A stretch of DNA of 64,000 nt from Candidatus Pedobacter colombiensis. GTDB lineage: Bacteria; Bacteroidota; Bacteroidia; Sphingobacteriales; Sphingobacteriaceae. The position numbers and the translations under genes were made by a program. The notes under the pieces are model-generated. The model made no database searches, was not told the origin of the DNA, and was given only the letters and a program-made list of their open reading frames with translations. Shown piece after piece: positions 14,987 to 22,090 of the stretch. The DNA is taken from NCBI GenBank assembly GCA_029202485.1, contig CP119313.1, forward strand, positions 5,270,001-5,334,000. The letters are read 5' to 3'. Numbering within the stretch: the stretch's first letter is position 1; each line of letters begins with the position of its first letter.

Positions 14987-15543
14987 TAGCTATTGAAAAG
15001 TTCTTTAGCACTGATGTTTTTACGTTCTTCTTCTGTGTTGGTAAGCACGTCTATAGCCTGATAATTCATGATACCGGCAACTATGCTTCCCGGAAACATC
15101 ATGATGGCATTATTATAATCCGTAACCGAAGCATTGTAAGTTCTTCTGGCTGCGGCTATCTGCTCTTCACTTTCTGTCCAGGTAGTTTGAAGGTTAATAA
15201 AGCTATGATTGGCTTTTAAATCCGGGTAGTTCTCAACGTTAACCATTAAACCCTTCATACTGGTGCTTAACTGTCGGTCTATTTCCAGTTTTTCTTCATT
15301 GCTGATATTTCCAGTTACGGCTTTACTTCGCAATTCGACAATTTTTCCCAGTAGCCCTTCTTCATAATTCATATATTGTTTTACCGTTTCGATCAAATTG
15401 GGTAAAAGATCAAAACGTTTTTTTAGCATGACATCAATTGCCGAGAAGGCATTGTTGACTTGGTTTTTCTTTCCGATAAGTGAGTTGTATAAACCAATCC
15501 CTACCAGCGCAATTACAATCAGAACAATTAAAGCTACTATCAT
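14986..15543 (-). CDS. LemA family protein
   Basis: 185 residues from the ATG at 15543 (MIVALIVLIVIALVGIGLY..). I prefer this start over the one 13 codons upstream because the hydrophobic anchor begins directly there. One transmembrane helix is followed by the helical LemA domain. Its signatures are YNSLIGKKNQVNNAFSAIDV, LKKRFDLLPNLIETVKQYM, ERLENYPDLKAN-like VNVENYPDLKANHSFI and ARRTYNASVTDYNNAIMMFP. Topology should be N-terminus at the membrane with the four-helix bundle in the periplasm. It is coupled to the downstream DUF3137 gene by a TAATG overlap. Confidence 0.9.
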   Translation of the reverse strand: MIVALIVLIVIALVGIGLYNSLIGKKNQVNNAFSAIDVMLKKRFDLLPNLIETVKQYMNYEEGLLGKIVELRSKAVTGNISNEEKLEIDRQLSTSMKGLMVNVENYPDLKANHSFINLQTTWTESEEQIAAARRTYNASVTDYNNAIMMFPGSIVAGIMNYQAIDVLTNTEEERKNISAKELFNS

Positions 15544-15614
15544 ATCAGTGTTTGAGTTTTTATAAATATATAAAAAAATCAAATACAGAGTTCTAAGCGT
15601 TTAAGACAAAAAAA

Positions 15615-15642
15615 ATCCTCGTTACCTAACGATAACGAGGAT
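15615..15642 (-). terminator. Hairpin with T-tail on the minus strand
   Basis: ATCCTCGTTA pairs perfectly with TAACGAGGAT over an 8-nt loop. On the minus strand it is followed by eight T. It would end transcripts coming from radA. Confidence 0.7.
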
Positions 15643-15768
15643 AATCATCCCTATTGTTTTGTTAAAATTCATATAATGAACGGTAACGCGTAGATAAAGA
15701 CAATTAATAGGCCATTTTTAAAAAGGTGTTGTTTGTTGTCTTAAATGTCTGTTTTACAATTAAATATA

Positions 15769-15865
15769 TATGTTTGCTTTATTTCGAAATAAGATCGTCT
15801 GCGTAAATTAATGCGCATTGTGTGTAAAGTCGGGGTTTTGCTTCCCCGATTTTACTCGTTTTTTT
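15769..15865 (+). ncRNA. Candidate small RNA with promoter and terminator
   Basis: TATGTTTG at 15769-15776 fits the -7 promoter box, so transcription would start at about 15782. The next about 80 nt carry the palindrome TTATTTCGAAATAA, the palindrome AATGCGCATT, and an intrinsic terminator (15826-15853). In the terminator AAAGTCGGGG pairs with CCCCGATTTT, followed by a T-run ending at 15865, inside the radA stop codon. No ORF of note is present. The whole unit lies in the 280-bp gap between LemA and radA and is antisense only to the last bases of radA. Expression is not shown. Confidence 0.4.
15826..15853 (+). terminator. Intrinsic terminator hairpin before radA 3' end
   Basis: TCGGGG and CCCCGA pair around TTTTGCTT, extended by AAAG/TTTT, with TTTTTTT a few bases on. 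It has no annotated plus-strand gene upstream, which is why a small RNA is proposed. Confidence 0.6.
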
Positions 15866-17240
15866 ATCCGAATAGTAAAGAAAAGACATCCTCTATTTTA
15901 CTCACTGCGCTAAGCTCAATTTTATAACGGTCTACCATTAGTCCCTTCATGTTGTAATTGGAAATAAAGATTCGCTCAAAACCTAGCTTCTCTGCCTCTG
16001 AGATGCGTTGTTCAATTCTGTTTACAGCCCTTATTTCACCAGATAACCCTACTTCGGCTGCAAAACATATTTTGGATGAAATAAAGATATCCTCATGCGA
16101 GGAGATAATTGCCACCAGAATGGCGAGATCAATTGCCGGATCCTCCACTTTAATGCCACCAGCAATATTTAAGAAAACATCCCTGGTGCTTAGCCTAAAG
16201 CCGCATCTTTTTTCCAGCACAGCAAGCAACATGTTCATTCTCTTCGTGTCAAAGCCATTTGAAGAGCGCTGAGGCGTTCCGTATGCTGCTGCGCTTACCA
16301 ATGCCTGTGTTTCAATTAACATTGGCCTGGCGCCTTCTAATGTGGCCGAAATGGCTATTCCGCTCAATTCTTCATCGCGTTGTGAGAGTAAAATTTCTGA
16401 AGGGTTAGAAACCTGCCTTAAACCACTGCTGTGCATGGCATAAATACCTAGTTCGGCAGCAGCTCCAAATCTGTTTTTTATGGAGCGTAATATCCGGTAT
16501 ACATGATGTCTGTCGCCTTCAAATTGCAAAACGGTGTCTACCATGTGTTCAAGGATCTTTGGGCCTGCAATCGTTCCGTCCTTGGTGATATGACCGATCA
16601 GGAATACCGGGGTGTCTGTTTCTTTTGCAAAACGCAATAATTCAGCCGTACATTCTCTAACTTGTGATACACTGCCGGGCGTTGATTCTATATGGGCAGA
16701 ATGCAAGGTTTGAATAGAGTCTACGATAATGATATCGGGGCCAAGTATTTCAATTTGCTTAAATATATTCTGAGTAGAGGTTTCTGTTAAAATATAGCAA
16801 TCAGCTTTAGGTTTGTCGGTAATGCGCTCTGCCCTCATTTTAATCTGTTGCTCGCTCTCTTCACCCGAAATGTATAAAATCTTCTTACCAGAAATGTTTA
16901 GGGCGAGCTGTAGCATTAACGTAGATTTACCGATCCCAGGTTCTCCGCCGATTAAAGTAACAGATCCGGCAACAAGTCCTCCACCTAAAACCCGGTCAAG
17001 CTCTTTGTCTCCAGTAAGAGTTCGCTCTTCGCTTATGGATTGAATATCGTCAACTTTGTTTGGCTTGCTTACTCGCTGCGTTTCCGAGCTGTTTTTCCAT
17101 GTAGGAACCTTAGCTGTTGATTTTTCAATTACTTCTTCAACAAAAGTATTCCATTCGTTGCAGGATGGGCATTTACCCAGCCACTTTGCAGATTCATATC
17201 CGCAACTCTGGCAAAAATATGCTGATCTTGTTTTAGCCAA
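15864..17240 (-). CDS. radA: DNA repair protein RadA (Sms)
   Basis: A RecA-related branch-migration protein acting in recombination repair. The 458-residue protein has the full layout: an N-terminal zinc finger (Cys10, Cys13, Cys24, Cys27 in CQSCGYESAKWLGKCPSC), and an ATPase core with Walker A GGEPGIGKST at 98-107. The RadA-specific KNRFG motif is near residue 255, and a C-terminal Lon-protease-like domain (ISATLEGARPMLIETQALV, GFRLSTRDVFLNIAGG, AEVGLSGEIRAV) completes it. The gene stands alone between intergenic hairpins. Confidence 0.96.
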   Translation of the reverse strand: MAKTRSAYFCQSCGYESAKWLGKCPSCNEWNTFVEEVIEKSTAKVPTWKNSSETQRVSKPNKVDDIQSISEERTLTGDKELDRVLGGGLVAGSVTLIGGEPGIGKSTLMLQLALNISGKKILYISGEESEQQIKMRAERITDKPKADCYILTETSTQNIFKQIEILGPDIIIVDSIQTLHSAHIESTPGSVSQVRECTAELLRFAKETDTPVFLIGHITKDGTIAGPKILEHMVDTVLQFEGDRHHVYRILRSIKNRFGAAAELGIYAMHSSGLRQVSNPSEILLSQRDEELSGIAISATLEGARPMLIETQALVSAAAYGTPQRSSNGFDTKRMNMLLAVLEKRCGFRLSTRDVFLNIAGGIKVEDPAIDLAILVAIISSHEDIFISSKICFAAEVGLSGEIRAVNRIEQRISEAEKLGFERIFISNYNMKGLMVDRYKIELSAVSKIEDVFSLLFG

Positions 17241-17338
17241 CTGATTTAATATTAATGATTGATGTATGGACGTTTTGCCGTCCGCTACGGTTTACGAATT
17301 TAGGCTAAATTCCATAAACAAGCAGCAGTAAAATAAAA

Positions 17339-17370
17339 CAGGCCTAATCTCTGTAATGAAATTAGGCCTG
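17339..17370 (-). terminator. Intrinsic terminator of rng
   Basis: CAGGCCTAAT pairs with ATTAGGCCTG (10 bp, 12-nt loop). On the minus strand it is followed by TTTTATTTTA. It lies 22 bp past the rng stop. Confidence 0.8.
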
Positions 17371-17391
17371 TCCAAACAACCGCGGCTGTTA

Positions 17392-18942
17392 TTATAATTT
17401 AATCTCTTCGTCTTTTGAAGAAATAAAATGGAATTCAGTAAGGTGATACGACGGAACTGCTTTGATTTTTATCCGTTGTCCAAATTTAAAGAACCATTTC
17501 CACTGTAAAGAAATCAATCCTTTTTTAATGTAAGCTTCAATGTACGGGTGTACACAAAGCGTAATATTTTTTTCGTTTTGCTCCTGCAAAATATAGGTCA
17601 GATTATTTTCAATGTCATCCATTAAAACAATACTTGCCTTAATTTCTCCCGTACCGTCGCAGGTAGGGCATTTCTCGCTTGTTACAATGTTCATCTCCGG
17701 TCTAACACGCTGACGAGTGATTTGAACAAGGCCAAATTTACTTGGCGGAAGTATGGTATGCTTCGCGCGGTCCAGCATCATCAGATCCCTTAAATGATCA
17801 AACAATATTTTTCTGTTCGCGGGCTTATGCATATCAATAAAATCAATCACAACAATACCTCCCATATCGCGCAAACGCAATTGGCGGGCAATTTCTTTAG
17901 CCGCCTCTTTGTTTACCTGGAGTGCATTCTCTTCCTGATTTTCTTTACTCGCAGTTCTATTACCACTGTTCACGTCAATAACGTGCAAGGCCTCGGTATG
18001 CTCTACCACCAGGTATGCTCCACCAGCCAGATTTACCGTTTTTCCAAAAGCATTTTTAATTTGCTTCTCGATACCGAAATGCTCAAATATAGGCTCCTTG
18101 TGTTTATATACTTTGACTATCTTTTCCATTTCCGGAGAAATCTCATGTACATATGAGCGGATGTCTTCGAAAAGATTATTGTCGTTTACATAAACATTTG
18201 TAAAGTCTGTACTTAAAATATCGCGGATCAGTGTGGATGTACGGTCCATTTCACCCCAAACACGTTTAGATGGTTCAGCATCCGGGAGCTTTTTAATAAA
18301 GTTTTCCCACTTTGCAACAGAATCCAGAAGGTCTTTCTGAAGCTCGGCAACGCCTTTTCCTTCCGAAACGGTTCTAATGATTACGCCAAAGTTTTTAGGT
18401 TTAATACTTTCAATAATCTTTTTTAAACGATTACGTTCGGTATTGCTCTTAATTTTTTTGGAAATCGAAATTACATTAGAGAAGGGTACCAATACAATAT
18501 ATCTTCCTGCAATAGAAAGATCAGAACTTAAACGGGGTCCTTTTGTTGAGATTGGTTCTTTCGCGATTTGTACAGGTAAAACGAGGTTTTTACTGACTAC
18601 CTCTGATATTTTACCTGCTTTGTTAATGTCCGCCTCTAATTTGAAGTTATCTAATAGTGTGCCATTAACAGAGCCATTACGCTTAATTTTAGTAAGCTTT
18701 ATTAAAGATTGTACTTGTGGACCAAGATCGAAATAATGCAAAAATGCATCTTTCTCATAACCAACATCAACGAACGCAGCATTTAGACCCGGCATAATTT
18801 TCTTTATGCGGCCTAAATAAATGTCGCCAACAGCATAGTTGTTATTGATCTGCTCCTTATGAAGTTCTACAAGTTGTTTATCTTCAATTAAAGCTATGGT
18901 TACTCCCGAAGGAGATGAATCTATAATTAGTTCCTTTACCAA
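17392..18942 (-). CDS. rng: Ribonuclease E/G family protein
   Basis: A 516-residue endoribonuclease of the RNase G class, acting on rRNA 5' ends and mRNA. It has an N-terminal S1 domain (VGDIYLGRIKKIMPGLNAAFVDVG, DAFLHYFDLGPQ), then the 5'-sensor and DNase I-like core with HVIDVNSGNRT and GGIVVIDFIDMHKP (catalytic Asp residues in DVN and D-F-I-D-M). The Zn-link CPTCDGTGEI follows, then a short C-terminal domain. There is no long RNase E-type scaffold tail. It is downstream of the HU, TPR and 29-residue basic genes on the same strand, but a terminator hairpin (19007-19048) separates it from them. Confidence 0.95.
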   Translation of the reverse strand: MVKELIIDSSPSGVTIALIEDKQLVELHKEQINNNYAVGDIYLGRIKKIMPGLNAAFVDVGYEKDAFLHYFDLGPQVQSLIKLTKIKRNGSVNGTLLDNFKLEADINKAGKISEVVSKNLVLPVQIAKEPISTKGPRLSSDLSIAGRYIVLVPFSNVISISKKIKSNTERNRLKKIIESIKPKNFGVIIRTVSEGKGVAELQKDLLDSVAKWENFIKKLPDAEPSKRVWGEMDRTSTLIRDILSTDFTNVYVNDNNLFEDIRSYVHEISPEMEKIVKVYKHKEPIFEHFGIEKQIKNAFGKTVNLAGGAYLVVEHTEALHVIDVNSGNRTASKENQEENALQVNKEAAKEIARQLRLRDMGGIVVIDFIDMHKPANRKILFDHLRDLMMLDRAKHTILPPSKFGLVQITRQRVRPEMNIVTSEKCPTCDGTGEIKASIVLMDDIENNLTYILQEQNEKNITLCVHPYIEAYIKKGLISLQWKWFFKFGQRIKIKAVPSYHLTEFHFISSKDEEIKL

Positions 18943-19006
18943 AAGCTACAGATTTTAAAGCATTGCTGCCTTATTAACACATGGACAATAAAAAAAACAT
19001 TGCCAC

Positions 19007-19048
19007 CAACAACTAAAGGCTACGATCAAATCCTAGCCTTAGTTGTTG
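19007..19048 (-). terminator. Terminator after the 29-residue gene
   Basis: CAACAACTAAAGGCTA pairs with TAGCCTTAGTTGTTG with a single bulge. On the minus strand it is followed after 9 nt by eight T. It separates the small gene from rng. Confidence 0.75.
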
Positions 19049-19068
19049 AGCAATAACATTAAGAAAAA

Positions 19069-19158
19069 TTATTTTTTCTTATGTCTGTTTTTTCTTAAAC
19101 GTTTTTTGCGTTTGTGCGTAGCCATTTTATGTCTTTTTCTTTTTTTACCGCTTGGCAT
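19069..19158 (-). CDS. 29-residue highly basic protein, probable ribosome-associated peptide
   Basis: An ATG at 19158 opens 29 codons ending TAA at 19069. The product begins MPSGKKRKRHK and continues MATHKRKKRLRKNRHKKK. It has 19 Lys/Arg and 4 His among 29 residues and no acidic residue. I recall near-identical short ORFs at this place (between the HU/TPR genes and rng) in other Bacteroidetes, usually unannotated because of their length. Composition fits an rRNA-binding ribosomal protein. A Bacteroidetes-specific large-subunit protein named bL38 has been reported from cryo-EM, but I cannot confirm identity with it here. A terminator follows directly, so it is an authentic transcription unit end. 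Confidence 0.75.
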   Translation of the reverse strand: MPSGKKRKRHKMATHKRKKRLRKNRHKKK

Positions 19159-19193
19159 AATCTTAAATTTTAAATATTTTTTGAATCTGTTTA

Positions 19194-20063
19194 TTATTTT
19201 TTACTCTTCAATGCAATCACTTTTTCATCAATAAATTTAGATAAAGTGGCATTGGCTGCTAGCTTTTTGCTTTTTAAATAAGCATCAATCGCCTCATCAT
19301 TTTTCCCAAGATTTTCATAAGCTGTCGCCAGATAAAAATAGGCATCTGGGGTAGGCTTAATGGCAATAATATTGTTAAATCTTGTAATAGCTTTATCAAA
19401 CTGACCAGATTTTATAGCGAATGTACCTAAGCTCATATTTGCTTTTAAATTCTTAGGGTCCTTCTTCACTACATCCATTAACATGGCAATACCTTGCATC
19501 GGCATACCCATACCATCAACGATGGTAATACCTAAGCCTGTTTTGGCATCAGCACTGGTCGAGTCTATTGCTACTGCATTTGTATAAGCCGTGTTGGCTT
19601 TTTGCAATAATGCAGGCATTAATAAGCTATCGCGGGTGTTATCAAAGGCTTTTAAAAATCTTTCGCCTGTTACTAGCCAGTTGTTTAAAGAAGGTTCTTT
19701 TGTGGCAACAATTTCTAAATATAATGCGCTGGGAACTGATTGTTCCACATCATCCCATTTTTGGGCCAATAATTTCGCTGAAGGAACTTTATTGCTCTCA
19801 GGAGCGGATTTAAAGGTGTTTTCCAATGAGGTGATCTCAGCAGCAAGACTGGCATTCAGCAAATTTTTACCTGTAGTTGAAACCTCATTTAAATTGATTG
19901 CTGCTGCTTCTTTGGTGGGCATTTGTCCACCTGCAGGAACAGCAGCAGTGGTATCTTCTTTAGGTTTTACCAAACCTTTAATATCCCTCGTAAACAAAAA
20001 TGCCACAAGCAAAACGATAGCGCCTATTAGAATAATTTGTTTTGAACGGATACTTTTTATCAT
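19194..20063 (-). CDS. Membrane-anchored TPR protein
   Basis: A 289-residue protein with a basic N-terminus and one transmembrane helix (IILIGAIVLLVAFLFTRDI), a low-complexity linker (TTAAVPAGGQMPTKEAAA) and TPR-like repeats in the C-terminal half (AKTGLGITIVDG, LKANMSLGTFAIKSGQFDKAI, DAYFYLATAYENLGKNDEAI). It starts 6 bp after the HU-like gene stop, so the two are one operon. Such HU-TPR-rng clusters recur in Bacteroidetes. Function unknown; scaffold or assembly role is inference from TPR alone. Confidence 0.8.
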   Translation of the reverse strand: MIKSIRSKQIILIGAIVLLVAFLFTRDIKGLVKPKEDTTAAVPAGGQMPTKEAAAINLNEVSTTGKNLLNASLAAEITSLENTFKSAPESNKVPSAKLLAQKWDDVEQSVPSALYLEIVATKEPSLNNWLVTGERFLKAFDNTRDSLLMPALLQKANTAYTNAVAIDSTSADAKTGLGITIVDGMGMPMQGIAMLMDVVKKDPKNLKANMSLGTFAIKSGQFDKAITRFNNIIAIKPTPDAYFYLATAYENLGKNDEAIDAYLKSKKLAANATLSKFIDEKVIALKSKK

Positions 20064-20068
20064 GGCTA

Positions 20069-20371
20069 TTAAGCTTCTACGCTAAGTTTTTTTGAGTTAC
20101 TTTTCACTTTGTCAACAAAAACTTTTGCTGGTTTAAAACTTGGTACAAAGTGCTCAGGGATGATAATAGCTGTATTTTTTGAAATATTTCTTGCAGTTTT
20201 TTGGGCTCTCTTTTTTACAACAAAGCTACCAAAACCTCTCACGTATACATTTTCGCCACCGATCATACTGTTTTTGATGACCTTGAAAAATGCCTCAACG
20301 GTTTCTTGTACATCTACCTTTTCAATTCCTGTTTTCGTTGATATTTCTGAAATAATATCTGCCTTAGTCAT
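20069..20371 (-). CDS. HU/IHF-family DNA-binding protein
   Basis: A 100-residue histone-like protein that bends DNA as a dimer. The N-terminal helices (TKADIISEISTKTGIEKVDVQETVEAF) and beta-arm signature GFGSFVVKKRAQKTARNISK match the family. The arm tip IIIPEHFVPSFKPAKVF has the Pro that intercalates DNA. The pattern is closer to HU homodimers than to IHF subunits. Divergent from mutY with a 171-bp gap, and followed after 5 bp by the TPR gene. Confidence 0.93.
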   Translation of the reverse strand: MTKADIISEISTKTGIEKVDVQETVEAFFKVIKNSMIGGENVYVRGFGSFVVKKRAQKTARNISKNTAIIIPEHFVPSFKPAKVFVDKVKSNSKKLSVEA

Positions 20372-20542
20372 ATTTTTTGTTTTATTAATTTACTGTGTGT
20401 TGTATTTTATAAATGTTTTGGGCTGCAAAAGTATTGCTTTTTAATGAGATAGGAAAATAAAAGATGATTTATTTGTCAGGTTCTCCATCACTGGATTGCA
20501 AGTTTTGCTAAAATCAAATAATTACGTCGTATTTTTACCCAC

Positions 20543-21604
20543 ATGAGTTTTCAATCTGAAATCGTAACCTGGTATTTAAATTATAAACGGGCGCTCCCTT
20601 GGCGGGATACCAAAGATGCATACATTATCTGGTTATCTGAAGTTATTTTGCAGCAAACCCGCGTAGAGCAGGGGTTGCCATATTTTAACCGTTTTTTGGA
20701 AAATTATCCTACAGTTTTGGATTTCGCAGCGGCCTCGGAAACGCAAATACTTAAGCTGTGGCAGGGACTTGGTTATTATTCAAGAGGAAGAAATATGCTT
20801 TTTACCGCGAAACAGGTAAGGGATTTTCATGATGGAAAATTTCCAACTAAATACGACGAATTGATTAAACTTAAGGGGATAGGTGAGTATACAGCGGCAG
20901 CCATTGCCTCATTTTCTGCTAATGAATCAAAAGCGGTATTGGATGGAAATGTATTTAGGGTATTGTCCCGTTATTTTGGTATTGCAGAACCTATAAATAG
21001 CAGTAGCGGTAAGAAACAATTTTTAGACCTGGCGCAATCGCTGATTGTAGATCAGGAAGCTTCCATATACAATCAGGCAATTATGGAGTTTGGCGCATTG
21101 CAATGCAAACCCAAATCGCCAAATTGTAGCATTTGCCCCGTTCAATCCAGTTGTTCAGCCCGCGCGCAAGATCTTGTGAGCATACTACCCGTTAAACTTA
21201 ATAAGCTAAAAAAACGTACCCGATATTTTAATTATCTAATATGCCAGTCTGATGAAAACATTCTGGTAAAAAAGCGTAATGGCGGTGATATATGGCAGGA
21301 ACTGTATGATTTTCCACTGATCGAAACCGATAAAAATTACCAGGAAGATCAACAATGCTTTTTTGAACACCTGGTAAGAATCTTTGGAAAGGGGTGTAGT
21401 GTTACTGCTTTAGGCCAGCAAAAACATTTATTAACACACCAAACTATATATGTTCAATTTTTTGGATTAGATAATTATATCATTAACTTTAATCAGGATG
21501 CCGAAATAAAATGGGTCACATTGAGGGAGTTTGACGAATTACCGCAGCCTAAAGTCATTACTAATTTTATGAATATGCATTTTAATTACTTAGAAAAACT
21601 ATAA
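20543..21604 (+). CDS. mutY: A/G-specific adenine glycosylase
   Basis: Removes adenine mispaired with 8-oxoguanine. In the 353-residue protein I see WRDTKDAYIIWLSEVILQQTRV (catalytic Glu region), helix-hairpin-helix LKGIGEYTAAAIASF, catalytic Asp in VLDGNVFRVLSR, and the iron-sulfur ligands in CKPKSPNCSICPVQSSC (C-x6-C-x2-C-x5-C). A Nudix-like C-terminal domain for 8-oxoG recognition follows (GGDIWQELYDFPLIE). ssb starts 3 bp after its stop. In Flavobacterium the pair mutY-ssb is followed by gldE and gldD; here gldE is absent and gldD is about 23 kb away. Confidence 0.96.
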   Translation: MSFQSEIVTWYLNYKRALPWRDTKDAYIIWLSEVILQQTRVEQGLPYFNRFLENYPTVLDFAAASETQILKLWQGLGYYSRGRNMLFTAKQVRDFHDGKFPTKYDELIKLKGIGEYTAAAIASFSANESKAVLDGNVFRVLSRYFGIAEPINSSSGKKQFLDLAQSLIVDQEASIYNQAIMEFGALQCKPKSPNCSICPVQSSCSARAQDLVSILPVKLNKLKKRTRYFNYLICQSDENILVKKRNGGDIWQELYDFPLIETDKNYQEDQQCFFEHLVRIFGKGCSVTALGQQKHLLTHQTIYVQFFGLDNYIINFNQDAEIKWVTLREFDELPQPKVITNFMNMHFNYLEKL

Positions 21605-21607
21605 TTC

Positions 21608-22036
21608 ATGTCAGGTATTAACAAAGTTATTTTAGTCGGACATTTAGGCAAAGATCCTGAGGTAAGACATTTAGAAGGAGGTGTAACTGTAGCTAGTTTT
21701 CCGCTGGCAACATCAGAAACCTATAACAAAGATGGCAAAAGAATAGAGCAAACAGAGTGGCATAATATTGTTTTGTGGAGGGGATTGGCAGAGGTGGCTT
21801 CTAAGTATTTGCAGAAAGGCAAGCTGGTATATATTGAAGGGAAATTGCGTACACGCTCTTTTGAAGATAGAGAAAAGGTTAAGAAATATGTAACGGAAGT
21901 AGTTGCAGAGAATTTTACAATCCTGGGTAGGAAAAGCGACTTTGAACAAACGCCGGTGAGTAACGAAGGAGCAACACCAAAAAGTGAAAGTGAGTATACA
22001 AATCTAACAGATCCATCTGGAGATTTGCCATTTTGA
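21608..22036 (+). CDS. ssb: Single-stranded DNA-binding protein
   Basis: A 142-residue SSB that coats single-stranded DNA as a tetramer. The OB fold is plain (NKVILVGHLGKDPEVRHLEGG, SFPLATSETY, QTEWHNIVLWRGLAEVASKYL, KGKLVYIEGKLRTRSFEDRE). The short linker ends in the acidic interaction tip DPSGDLPF. It is translationally close to mutY (3 bp), a conserved pairing in Bacteroidetes. A shared hairpin terminator follows. Confidence 0.96.
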   Translation: MSGINKVILVGHLGKDPEVRHLEGGVTVASFPLATSETYNKDGKRIEQTEWHNIVLWRGLAEVASKYLQKGKLVYIEGKLRTRSFEDREKVKKYVTEVVAENFTILGRKSDFEQTPVSNEGATPKSESEYTNLTDPSGDLPF

Positions 22037-22047
22037 CTGAAATGATA

Positions 22048-22080
22048 AAGGCTGTATCAATCTAAATCTGATACAGCCTT
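22048..22080. terminator. Hairpin between convergent ssb and glmS
   Basis: AAGGCTGTATCA pairs perfectly with TGATACAGCCTT around a 9-nt loop. T-tails are short on both strands, so it may act both as terminator and as a 3' end stabiliser. Confidence 0.6.
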
Positions 22081-22090
22081 AAAACAAATA

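Noticed and set aside
15958..16272. 104-codon ORF opposite radA.
   Set aside because: Antisense shadow of the conserved Lon-like domain of RadA; no own promoter or motif.
22048..22080. glmS ribozyme or riboswitch near glmS.
   Set aside because: The hairpin is at the 3' end of glmS, not upstream, and is a simple symmetric stem. The upstream region of glmS holds no ribozyme core that I can recognise.
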